Shown here piece by piece: positions 13,242 through 24,098 of a stretch of DNA of 64,000 bases. The stretch covers positions 3,731,712 through 3,795,711 of the forward strand of contig RSEF01000026.1 in NCBI GenBank assembly GCA_003993805.1, read 5' to 3'. The notes beneath the pieces are model-generated. The model was given only the letters and a program-made list of their open reading frames with translations, was not told where the DNA came from and did no database searches. Within the stretch, counting starts at the first letter, position 1, and each line of letters starts with the position of its first letter. The DNA comes from Himantopus leucocephalus. Taxonomy: Eukaryota; Chordata; Aves; Charadriiformes; Recurvirostridae. The position numbers and the translations under genes are program-made.

Positions 13242-13265
13242 CTAAAAATAGATTAATCCTAATTA
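13242..13265 (+). promoter_or_regulatory. MEF2 site joined to paired homeobox sites
   Basis: A perfect MEF2 site, CTAAAAATAG (13242-13251), shares its last base with GATTAATCCTAATTA, which contains an OTX/PITX-type TAATCC and a TAATTA homeodomain core. The composite sits directly left of a CpG-rich block. Function is unknown. Confidence 0.3.
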
Positions 13266-13299
13266 CAGCCACACTTCTGCGTTTTCAAGGTTTCCCGTT

Positions 13300-13530
13300 T
13301 CACGGGGGGACGCGGGGGCCGGGAGCGGAGCGGGGGATCGGCGCCCATCGCGGCAGCAGAGGGGCCGGGGGCCGCCCGCTGCCCGTTATTGTGTAACCCC
13401 GGGAACACGCCGTCCTCCGGCGGGAGCGACCGGAGTGACGGGGGTGACGGGAGTGACGGCAGCGTCCCGCCTCGCCGGCCTTCGCCTGCCCGGCTCCAGC
13501 CCATCGGCACAGGCTTAACGCAGCGCCCGG
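13300..13530. promoter_or_regulatory. Short CpG-rich block with CRE half-site repeat
   Basis: About 230 bp of high CpG density. TGACG occurs three times at 9 bp spacing (13436, 13445 and 13454) in a small tandem repeat. No splice-linked exon was recognised. It may be a minor promoter or simply a GC-rich repeat. Confidence 0.3.
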
Positions 13531-13584
13531 CCCTGGCAATCTGCTCTCCCCAGTTAGCAAAACCAGACTAAACCGCTGGAAAAT

Positions 13585-13848
13585 GGGGTTTCAGGTAACG
13601 TGTGCTTTACTGGTGAAAGATTTTAAACATCTCCACCTTCCCACCGGCTCCCCAAACTGCCGGCAGCCCCGGGAGCTCGCTCCTGTGCCAGAGCTGCCGG
13701 CGCGGTGAAACCCCCNCGGGGTTTCAGGTAACGTGTGCTTTACTGGTGAAAGATTTAAACATCTCCACCTTCCCACCGGCTCCCCAAACCGCCGGCAGCC
13801 CCAGGAGCTCGCTCCTGTGCCAGAGCTGCCGGCGCGGTGAAACCCCCC
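13585..13848 (+). repeat. False duplication of about 130 bp at an assembly joint
   Basis: The segment beginning GGGGTTTCAGGTAACG and ending GGTGAAACCCCC is present twice, separated by N at 13716, with about three differences including one T-run length change. The pattern fits two alleles or contig ends placed in tandem. Confidence 0.88.
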
Positions 13849-16800
13849 GGAGCGGTGCCGTGTGCCCGTACGTCCCATAGGAACTGCCATAAATCCCTGT
13901 TGGTTTTATTTCCTCCTGGACAACATTCACACAGAGAGCTGACCTGCTATCTCATAAGCAGAATTACACAATGTTTAGTTTGAAATAAACATATTTAAGC
14001 CTCTGCTTTCCAAACTACGGTAGTTTATTTCTCCTGTAAAGCCCATGAAACTATGGAAAACAACTGTCTTCCCACCCTAAAGGATGTACATTAATTACCA
14101 GTTTAAATATTTAGCCAGAAAATGTGTCACTTCAGCTATAATAACTTAGGTTTCTTTTATCAGAAACCAGGAATTAATTATATGCTTTTTCTTCTCGTTT
14201 CGGTAGCAGTACCGTGTAGGTAAGCAGGAGGGCCCCTCTGCTCGAGATGGATCTCGGTCTGCGCACATCGCTGCTGCTGTGAGAAACAGACGGCGACTGG
14301 GGGACCTTCTAACCAGCAAAACAAGGGGAAAATTCATCAAACCCTCCTCCAATAGCTCGGATTTACCTAACTGAGGAACAACTCTCCTGGCAAGTGCAGG
14401 GGGAAGGGCATGAATTTCATTTAAAGCGTCCGACTGAGCCTATTTGGATGTTTTAGAAAAAAATAAGACAAGTCCCGACGAATGTTGGGACACGGCCGTC
14501 CCGGAGGCAGGACCTGAAACGCCGGCAGCGTCGTGCCCAGGGCTGCCAGCCTGGCGGGCTGCACCGCGTGCTGGGACGGTCCCGTGGGGGTCGGCTGCCT
14601 CCCCCGGGAACACTGACACCGACGGCCCGGCGGGGGGGCTCGGGGGGGGAAGGAGAGGTAGGGAGAGGGTGTCTGTCTGGAAAATACCGTGGTAGTTTTG
14701 CGTAGGACTGTCGCTTCAGTAAATAGTACTTTTACTCGGAGCTCATCAGAAAATATTTCATTTTACTTTTTTGAGATCCATTTCCCAGGTGAAACGCAGG
14801 TCCAGGATTTGGGGCTTGCTTTTTTGTATTTTTAATTAAATGAGAACGACGCACTGCAGAACGGCCAGTACCTTTGGGCCGATGGGCGCTCACCTGGGCT
14901 GACCGACATTCGCCTGCACATCCCTGCTTCCGTCTCCACAGAGGACAATCTTGCGGCTCCGGTTCCCATATCCCGGCTGACGGCGCAGCAGAGATTTCAG
15001 CTGTCCCGCAGTCCCGGTTGTCAGTCCCGCCGTCGCCTTCCAACTCCCCGAGTTACACCCTGGGCACGAGAAAAATCTCCCATTAAAAATTTCACCAACC
15101 TTAATGTGACAAAGCGGCATTTTCCAACTGGGAAATGAATGAACAGGAAAAAAGAATTGACGAGCCGTTCCCAAGCAGCTTGCTTAGCTCTCTGCCTCCA
15201 GCAGACCACGACGAGAGCAGACCTGCTCCCTTCGCCCACTGCTGTACGGGGTGCACCTACAGCACGGTGCTGCCGCCACCGGCGGTGCGCGGCTGTGGCT
15301 TGGGAACCCCTCTGGATAGGAGGGCACGTCTTATGGAATGCGCATCTCTGCCAGCCCCAGCCTGGAGTGCTGCTTTTATAAGCGTTGCGAGAGATTGGGA
15401 AATCTGCTGTGATTCATCCACATCCCCGCTCCCGCCCCGGCAGAGCACCCACCAGCGCCCGGGAGCTGCCAGACACGCTGCGGGCGAGCACCGCGCCTGC
15501 CGGCAGCTCCTCATCCACCACCGCCTGCCGACGCGCTCCCGGCGTATTTAGAACTCGATGCCACGGATATTTTTGGTTCTTACCTGAAAAATTCCTTAAA
15601 TACTTTTTATTACTGAAAATTATCATCCTCGGAGTGGTTTCATCAGCTCAGCTGGATAAACCGACCCCGTCACGTTTTGCGGTTCAGGCTGGGTTTGGTG
15701 CTGGCTGAGGTTTATCTCTGTCTCTGCTCTCAGCCTGGAGACTGCCGTTAGTGTGGCCAGGGAGAAACTCTCTGTGCTTGTACAGCACTGAGCCACGCTG
15801 GCCTCTGGGTCTCAGCTGGGCCTTCTAGATGGTTCTAAAAATACGGAATTATAAGCTATTATCTTTTAAAAATACTTGTAAAAAGGAGCGAGCAAGGAGA
15901 GACTCCTTTCCCAGCTGTTCTCTCCTCAAACTGCCAAGATTTTTTCTCTTTTAAACTGTGTCTTTTTGGTCAGTTCTCTTCTGCAGCTTTTCATAAAACA
16001 AGGGTACACACCAGTTTAAAACTTAGGACTGGCATTTTGCACTTAGGCAGCAATAATCAGTTGAAAGCCACTAGTAAGTATTAAAATCCAAGTGAGTAAC
16101 AAAATAAAAATTAATCTCAAAAAATATTTTTATGCACGAGTTGATTACTCTCCCCAGCATGGAATTATTTTGCAAACAAATCTCAATTAGAGGTTGAGCT
16201 TTTCTACTTTTTTTTCCCTAAGAAAAAATAGATATTGTCATTTTTCAAGATATTTTGGGTTTTTTCTTACTTGGCCAATTCTGATTAGTCACATTAGTCC
16301 CACTGTAGATTTTTATTTTTTTTTCTCTTTCCAGAGTGGGAGACCTTTGTTTTGAGTGATTCCTTTGTATAATTCGTAAAGTAGAAAACAAAACATTAAA
16401 CATTACAAAACAAAACAGATGAAAATACTTTCAGCTTTGCTCATGTTCCTGCCAACTATTTTCCTTTTTAAAAAAACGCACACAAACCAGCTCCTTCTCA
16501 GCCCGTACGCGGCGGGATCGCTTTACCCCTCTGCAGGGGAAGGCGGCTGAGGATTAGCGCTCAGCCCGCCGGACGGGGCAGCACCTAAGAAACGGCCAGG
16601 GCTGGCGTTCAGCCTCCAAGCCCGCTTCTAATGCTATTCCTCCCCCCAAATCAAGGCAGTAGGAATATATTGCGGTGAAGGTACAAACTTTTCAGACTTC
16701 TTTAACTACATATTTTGAACTGCACACTAAAGATCAGCCATATTATTAAGAGATGAGTAGCGTGAACACAACTTCTTTGCCCGTTGACTGCGCTGGACAG

Positions 16801-17143
16801 GAGCCCCTGCTCTGTAGATCCATTCCCACACTGTCACTTTTCGTTCCTGAGGGCTGCACCATGGAAAGGAGGGATGCAATGCTTCCAAAGCCCGGAGCGG
16901 TATTCCCAGCAGGCCCTTTACCTCCTCTTCACTGCACTTTTTTTCCTTTTTTTCCCACTCCAGGCTTCATTTGTCCCTTTGTTTGCCTGGGAGGTTCTCA
17001 CCAAGTCCTGAAGATGATCAAGTTCTGGGGACGCTCAGAGCTGCCAGAAATGCCGCATCGCTGACGGGTCCATCCGAGTCGGGGTGCGCTCCCGCATCCC
17101 GGTCCTGCTGAGGGACTGACTGAGCTGCTTCGCCTCCGAGACA

Positions 17144-17176
17144 CGACCACAGTCCAGANGCGACCACAGTCCAGAG
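17144..17176 (+). repeat. Short overlap duplicated at an assembly joint
   Basis: CGACCACAGTCCAGA occurs immediately before N at 17159 and again at 17161. Confidence 0.85.
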
Positions 17177-17569
17177 GTGAGGTACGTGCCTGATAGACAA
17201 TTCCTCTTCAATATCCACAGCGTGAAAGCTCCGAAAAATCAGCGCTTACATAAGGCCTTAAAATTTGGGGTGCGCCAATAAGTAATAAAACCCCAGGTGA
17301 CAGTGCTGAGACGGGCTCCTCTGCCTGAGTCTCGCTGGAGGCTGATTCACCCCAACCCCAATTCCATCCCCGAGGCTGTTGCACACAATGATTTCGTTTC
17401 GGGAAGTTTTGGAAAGTTTAACCTACAAAGCCGGGGCTGGGTGGGGACCCGGGGGTTTGGGGCGGCCGCCGCTCTGCCTTCCGCTCTCTCAGGGGTGCGC
17501 AAAATGATGTGGGATGTTGTGCTTCATGCGACACTGGCCTGAGTTAACCCGTAGCCCTATTTTCCATCC

Positions 17570-17583
17570 GTAACCATGGCAAC
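17570..17583 (+). promoter_or_regulatory. Full RFX X-box
   Basis: GTAACCATGGCAAC matches the X-box consensus GTNRCC-(0-3)-RGYAAC on both half-sites with a 2 bp spacer. RFX factors bind such sites in promoters and enhancers, often of cilia genes. No gene was recognised next to it. A half-site (CCATGGTAAC) is at 21085-21094. Confidence 0.55.
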
Positions 17584-18167
17584 CCGAGTTATCTTGCAGA
17601 GGTGCCTGTCACCCCGTGGTAGTAACACCCTGCTCGTCACAGCCCAACCTACAGTCCCACCGCCGGGACTGTCCGTGTGCACGGCCCAATTGCCTGAAAC
17701 TGCAAAAAAAACCCAACCCCAAAAGCGAGGTGGCGTTTGCGGGATCACCATTCCTAACGCGGCTCTGGCGGAGGCCGAGTGGGAGGTGGGGAGAGGCAGA
17801 GGAAGAGCGGGAACGCCGCAGCAGTTCAGGCACGGCGCCGTGGCGATGGGAGGAAGGTGTGTCAGGGCGGACGGGACACCAAGGCGGCTCCAGCCACGGC
17901 CCCGGCAGCATCCCCGCTGCGACGGCTCATCTCATTTTGCCACAGAGCACTTAAAAAGAGAGAATAAAGAAACAGCCAGAAACAGCCTCCCACTGAGTGT
18001 GTTACACAGCAGCGCGAGGTCCTTTGCTGTCCGTTTTTATAAAATGTTTTTCATACGACGGCATTTAGTTTCAAGAGAAAGAAAGTTGCCTATACTGACC
18101 CTCTGCCTGTGTGGGAATTTTCTCGTACGGAGAGGGAAGATGGCTGGTACCGTGAAAGGAGAGAACA

Positions 18168-18232
18168 AATTTGGGGGTTGGACTAGATGATCTTTAAAGG
18201 TCCCTTGCAACCCAAACCATTCTATAAATCTG
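18168..18232 (+). mobile_element. CR1 3' tail fragment
   Basis: GGGTTGGACTAGATGATCTT, then AAAGGTCCCTTGCAACCCAA and ACCATTCTATAAAT, is the CR1 3' terminus. About 65 bp remain. Confidence 0.88.
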
Positions 18233-19967
18233 AATGCATCAGCCATTTAGACCGTCTTGCAGGATTTCACGGTTGCCACTCTTCAGGAGGTGCTTGATTA
18301 GAACAACTGTTGTTCCTCAAAAGAGGAATAGGCCTCCAAATTTTCTGAAACCTGAATTGTTACAAAGGTGTTACAAGACTTTGCTGTCTTTTTTACAAGC
18401 CTTTGCTGCACTTGTACACTAAATTAGCAGCACTGAGAAGCTAAAGAGTTAAATCAAAACCAGAGAGATCCAACAGATTCTCATGAAGTCTTTAAAACCA
18501 GGATAAGGGAAAAGGATGCATGTGTCTGAAATAATTAAAAAGATGTGGATTCTAAAATTATTATTGAATGGGTTCTAACTTAGTAATATTAGAAGAAAAG
18601 TAATTTCTAAGCAGTCAGTGACGGCTGAGCTGGCAGTCCTACACTGTAACTATGAGAATCCTGGTTGCACAGAGGCACCAAGACTTTAATTCCCATTAGT
18701 TTTGCACGGAGCGTCTCACCTCACACAAGAAGGAAGGCAGAAAACACAGCTAGATTCTTTGGTAAACATACAAACATGGTTTCCACACTCATTTCGGTAT
18801 TGCACAATTATACTAAAGGGCTTAGTTTCATCTCTGAGGAAAGGAATTGCGTAAAAAAGTCAAGACCTCTCCCCGCAGGGACAGAGCTGCCCAGAAGATG
18901 CGATGGGCACCCAGAGAGGGGCTGGGAACTGTCAGGGACCAGCAGCCACGGCAGAGCGCGGAGTCAGGCACAGAAAAGCCAGATGTTGGCGTTCTGGTGG
19001 TAATTCTGCTTCCCCGTGCGAAGGCACAAAGCACGGCTGGGTGGTTTGGGGTGGGAAGGGAAGCTGTGATTCCGACAGCAGGGTGTGCACTAACCTTGCT
19101 GCTCCGTTTTGATCAGTTCTCCTACAGTCCCCAACTGACCCTAGCCCCGTAACAGAGCTTTTTGCCTTTTGAAAATTCCGTCTGGAATTTCTGCCCACGT
19201 CTGTAAGATATTTAGCTTTCGAAGAGGTTCATCTATGGCAGGGGAGAAGGTCCAGGATAGGAGTCTGTGAAATGGGAGCTGGTGCAGGAAAGTGTCTTCT
19301 GGCACTGAGCGTACCTCGTTTCAGTCATCCACAGGGTGAGAAGAGAGGTGCTCATTACGGGGAATACAGGGAAGCGGACTGGATAGGACAGGAGACATAA
19401 GGCCATCAGATGTGCACATCAACGAGCCAAGAATGACTGAGACCTAAATCCCAGTCTTCCCTCTGACACGTGCTCTTTGAGCAGGGCTGCCTCCCGGGAG
19501 CTCCGGCGTCCTTGCGGCGTTGCTTTTCAGCCTCTCTCGTTACCATTTCCCTCGGGGAGATGTAACAGACGCTTTTGTAACGCCGCTCTGGAGATCTGCA
19601 GCTCCTTTGCTGGAGACGGAGCACTTCTTCACCGCTCTCCACTGCAGCTATAGGTGAAACGTGGACGAGGTCGCCGGCACGAGAGTCCATGACGCCCCAA
19701 CTCGTGCAGTTGGTCCTGCACAGCCTCCGCACCAAACCCGCCACCCCCGGGGATGGAACCTGCCTTATATGAAGCCATTGCTGCCTTGGAACGGGGAGGT
19801 TAAAATGAGGTTGTCCAAGATGAAAGCTGCCTCAGGGGGACGATTCACTGCCCGCACCGAACTTTGAGCACAGGTGAAAACTGAAATGCTCGGTGCTCCA
19901 ATGTACATAAGCACACAGGCTGGGATGGGGGGAGCTTCTTGAGCGCTCAATGTGTTTGCAAATGTTC

Positions 19968-20125
19968 TGCAAAATGAGTACGTAGTGAGTTGGCAGCGTT
20001 TGGAGATGATACAAAATCAGCGAGGCGCATCCATGGTAAAACAGTGAGGAGTAAAGGAAGGATGTCATGATGTGCAGCAGCTGGGGAAAAAATTAACTGA
20101 TTAAATTCAGAGTTTGTAGGTTCAC
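19968..20125 (+). mobile_element. Possible ancient CR1-like fragment
   Basis: The segment around TTTGGAGATGATACAAAATC resembles the coding sequence for a (F)-(A/G)-DDTK reverse-transcriptase motif, and the translation continues SARRIHGKT and EKINWLNSEFVGS with stops. The similarity is short and the rest is not recognisable. Confidence 0.25.
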
Positions 20126-23100
20126 AGTGATAGGTTACAAAAAAAAAAACCCAAACAAACCACAAACTGTAACTGAACATATTCAAGTGATGGATGTGGT
20201 GTTAGTCAGAAGTTCCCAGAGCGCTGGCTGCAGGATGTGGGAAGGACCGCGGCTGCCTGCCGTGCCCGCGGGCTCCTTCCCCGCGCGCTCCCTACAGGCA
20301 CCGGGAAAGGCAGGTCCCTGGCACGATGGATTTGCGCAGGGCAGGGCTAATTCTTATATTGGCATCATTCCATTTAAGTGGCAAACTGCACCGAGCAGGC
20401 AGTGCGACGGTCCGCAATCGCAGAGCGCTGTGAGACTGGAGGATGCCAGATAGAGAAACACACAGAGAGAGGGTTTGTACTGTGTCTAACCACTGTTCCT
20501 ACTCATTTCACAGCCCAGTATAGCCAGCGCTGAAAACTGCACACCTAAAACATCTCTAAAGGGTGCAAAGCCTACGTTATTCCTTCTGTCAGTGCTTTAT
20601 GAGAACGGCCAGCTGGCTGGCTTGCTGTGGAAGGGCCACCACATGAAAGGGGACCCAGGTCAGCAAGTATAGGACTGTAACAGAAATGCTACATCACACT
20701 TTAAAGGCAGATATTTCCTTTCCAGAATACTAATGTCATTCCTACAGCACAAAGAACATAAACTTCCTTCTGTAAATCCATTTCACAGAGACCACGAGAT
20801 GGGGAAATCGGTGGCGCAGAGGTAACCGGCACTGGACGGGAGCTACACCGCGTGGCCCAGGGTCAATGTGGTGAGCTTCGACGCTGGAGGTTTAGTAATT
20901 CAGTGACTGGAGAGAATGGCAGTGATGGAAACCACTAAAACCAACACGCAGCTGCCTCACAACTTTGGACCATCGCAAAGACAGAGAGACAGAAGTCCTG
21001 TTATCAAGACTACACAAGTTGGTTTGAGAAGGACCTACTGCCTTCTAGTAGCGTGGAAAAACCCAACCACCTGACTTTCCATCTCCATGGTAACTCCTTC
21101 CTCCAAAGCACTTTTAATGCAGTTTGTTTCCTGTTCCTCTAACTTCTTTGATGGCTTCAGAACAGAGCGGTGGAGGCTCAAGAGCTGGTGGCACACCTAC
21201 AGCAGGACAGTTGGTGAGAAACCACGTCTTTGTCTTTGACAGCAAGTGACGAGTCGAGCTTCTGTCCCCTCCAAGGAGACACCTGTGTTACCGTCACTAA
21301 ACAGTATGTGCGGAATGATTACTGACCGCAGAAAAAAGCCAAAGGCAATTTCTCTGCAGAAGACAGCAGGAGAGGATCAACACTGCTCCGGCCTCTCTCC
21401 CTGCTGCTCTCAGCACCCATCCACGCACCCTTTCGTGTGGTCTTCCCTGTTCACCTCAGAGCTCGCCAGGGCGAGACTCGGAAGGGCAGCCAGGGCCGTG
21501 CCACCTGAGAAAACCCCGCTCCAGTCCGACAGAGCGGTACCGCGAACGGGAATTGTCCCGAGTACAAACGCTCACTCAGATGGACCATGAACACGGCCGC
21601 AGGAGACTTTGCTAGCGACCGGTAATGTAGGTAAGAAGTATTTTGTCAAATGTCCGAGCGAAAGCAACTTTAGCCTCTTAAACATTAAAGTTCCAAAATT
21701 AAACCCTTGTTTATATAACGACGGGGTCACTGCTGCAGAACACGGGAGTTTGCAGCATTGTACCAAAAAAGGCCCTGCGAAACGCAGACCTCGTACAGAG
21801 CACGAGTCTCCCGCAGAAGCAGCTTCTGCAGCGCACTGCCGCGTGCCGGGGGGGCTTTCTGCCCCGCTCGGGCTCTCCCAGGCCTCCCCCCCATTCCTGA
21901 GCCCCTCGGATCCACCCGCCGGCACGGCACGGTCCCGGGCAGCCATGGGGTGAGCTCCCATGGGAGCTCCCAGCCGCCGGCCGGGCTCTGCGCTGGTGGG
22001 GCGGCACGGGGAGCCCCTGGCAGCGAGGGTGGGGGATGCTCCGGGGCGCTGGTGCCATTCCCCTCCGTGCGGAGAGGGATGCCGGTACCTGGAATCAAAG
22101 GGCCACTTGGAGACTGGACCCTGAAACTCCGATCCTCATCCTTGCTGCTCATTAAACCTCCACGGGGGGGGAAGGGGGTGGAAAAGCAGGGGTTGCCGCT
22201 GGCTCCTAGCTAAGCGTGTTAAATGAAGTCCATCCTCAACACATTTTCCAAACCCGTCCTTCCTCTGCACTGTCCCCTCACTGAACACGGGCAACCTGCA
22301 GGCCACGAGCTGGATTTTGTGGATTTGAACAACGGTGCAAACTGTATCTTTTTCTTTTCAGACTAAGAAAAGACAAGAAGTCTGCAGCCACGCCAGAAGA
22401 CAGTCGGATATCCCTGCTGCTTTGGGTTGGCTGATTACAGATACTGCCACGGCAAACTACAAGTAAGAAAATTTACACACAAAATACAGAAAAAAACTTT
22501 ATGGAGCTGCCCCACTGCAGGATATCTTTAGAAAGCCTTCTAGAAAGCCTTTTCCCACATTACTAAACACACCTTTATTTATTATTTTTTATGAAAAGAT
22601 CATAAAAGAACTTAATCCAAACTAAATATTTAACCAAATAGCAATTAACTAACAATGATGAATGGTAAACAGCCCTAGTCCCACGCTAAACCAGGACTTT
22701 AAAGCCCGTTTATCTAAGCTAAAGCTGCTCAAGGGGAAAGGCAAGTTTATTGAGTAAACTTTGTCTCAGCCACCTCGGTATTAAAACAGTCTACAAACAG
22801 AAACTACATCATATATTCCATGAGAGAAAAAAAAAAAAGGAGCAAGAACATAACAATCTATCGCATGGAAGTTACAATGCTATATGGAGCAATTTTCCCT
22901 AAATACAAAACCAGAGAAAACATGAAGCTGTAAAGCAAACAAACACTTTCAACCCCCCGTGGCCTTGTGTTAAAACAGAAATACGGGAGGGACCCCTTAA
23001 ATTCCACCCGTTGTTCCCATTTGGCCTAGGACAGTCATTTCCCACTTACCCACCAGGAAGGAGGGAGCCCGGGCAGAGTTGCCCAAGATTTTATCTGTGC

Positions 23101-23128
23101 CGGCCCCTTTGCTGAAGTGTAACCAAAT

Positions 23129-23349
23129 AAGCTGCTGCTTATTATTATTATTTATTAGCGTTGTTGTTGTTAGTAGTAGTATTATTTTTTTTAAAGAATC
23201 CTTATCATTCTGGGGAAGCAGACCAGTCTAGGGAGAGGCGTCTATTATTATTGTTATTATTGTTATTATTGTTATTATTGTTATTGTTGTTGTTTTGTTG
23301 TTGTTGTTATCATTATCATTATTGTTATCATTATTATTATAATTATCGA
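23129..23349 (+). repeat. TTA/TTG trinucleotide microsatellite, two blocks
   Basis: Mixed TTA, TTG and TAG triplets fill 23129-23187 and 23243-23349. The two blocks are part of a larger tandem duplication that also includes a unique 36 bp module at 23191-23226 and 23366-23401. Confidence 0.9.
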
Positions 23350-23628
23350 TATGAATATTATCATTTTAAAGCATCCTCATCACTCTGGGGAAGCAGACGA
23401 GCCCGGGGCGAGGGGGGCCGTGCCGAAGCCCTCAGCCCCCCCAGCCCGTGCCCCCCGCCAGCCCCGCTGGAGCCCAGTTCGCCTCTCCCCATCGCTGCGT
23501 GCCCGGTCCCGGGGGCGAGGAGCGGCCGGCGGGGGGTCACCCGCACCCCCCCGCGGGGCGGGCAGGGGGGCAGCGGCAGGGGTGTCACCGGGGTGTGACG
23601 GGGATGTGACCAGGATGCGGACGGGATG

Positions 23629-23725
23629 CGGACGGGATGCGCGTGTGTTCCCACGGGATGCGCGCGGGATGCGCGCGTGTTCCCACGGGATGCGGGCGGG
23701 ATGCGCGTGTGTTCCCACGGGATGT
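23629..23725 (+). repeat. 32 bp GC-rich minisatellite
   Basis: GTGTTCCCACGGGATG starts at 23645, 23677 and 23709, giving three units of exactly 32 bp with small changes. A shorter related unit (ACGGGATGCGG) precedes it. It lies inside the CpG island. Confidence 0.9.
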
Positions 23726-23785
23726 ACACGGCCGCGGCCCCGCTGTCCCCGCGGCCCCGGGGGCCTCCGCTCCCCCTCCTCCCTC

Positions 23786-23825
23786 CCCCCCCCCCCCCCC
23801 CCANCCCCCCCCCCCCCCCCCCCCC
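23786..23825 (+). repeat. Poly-C tract with one N
   Basis: Nearly 40 consecutive C with an A and N at 23803-23804. The true length is unknown. The minus strand is a potential G-quadruplex former. Confidence 0.9.
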
Positions 23826-24025
23826 GCCGCGGTACCTGCCTGGCGCGGAGCATCCCCGCCGCTCCCGGCCCGGTGCCGGGGGGGGCCGCAGCAGCGGCCG
23901 TTGCCTGGGGCGGAGCGGGGGCGGGGGATGCGGGGGATGCCCCCCCCGGGCTCCCCGGCGCAGGACCGGCCGCCCCCGCCCGGCGCAGCGCCGCGGGCCG
24001 GCGGAGCCAAGGTCACCCCGCGCCG

Positions 24026-24044
24026 ACTACAACTCCCAGGAGGC
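24026..24044 (+). promoter_or_regulatory. ZNF143-type promoter motif
   Basis: ACTACAACTCCCAGGAGGC matches the well-known vertebrate promoter motif ACTACAAyTCCCAGnAkGC bound by ZNF143. The motif is strongly concentrated near transcription starts, and here it sits inside the CpG island, followed by CAGCG. It is the best single argument that a gene starts in this island. Confidence 0.7.
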
Positions 24045-24058
24045 AGCGTGTGTCGCCG

Positions 24059-24098
24059 GGGGGGGGGGGGNNNNNNNNNNNGGGGGGGGGGGGGGGGG
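24059..24098 (+). repeat. Poly-G tract with an 11-N gap
   Basis: G runs on both sides of N at 24071-24081. A sequencing gap in a long poly-G, potential G-quadruplex. Confidence 0.9.

Larger units (their letters stand above)
13850..23040. other. Intergenic, no protein gene recognised
   Basis: No coding exon recognised. AT-rich between about 15.8 and 16.5 kb. It holds one CR1 tail, a possible older CR1 remnant, the RFX X-box, and GC-rich but unstructured patches at 14.5-14.65, 15.4-15.5 and 21.8-22.1 kb. Confidence 0.6.
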
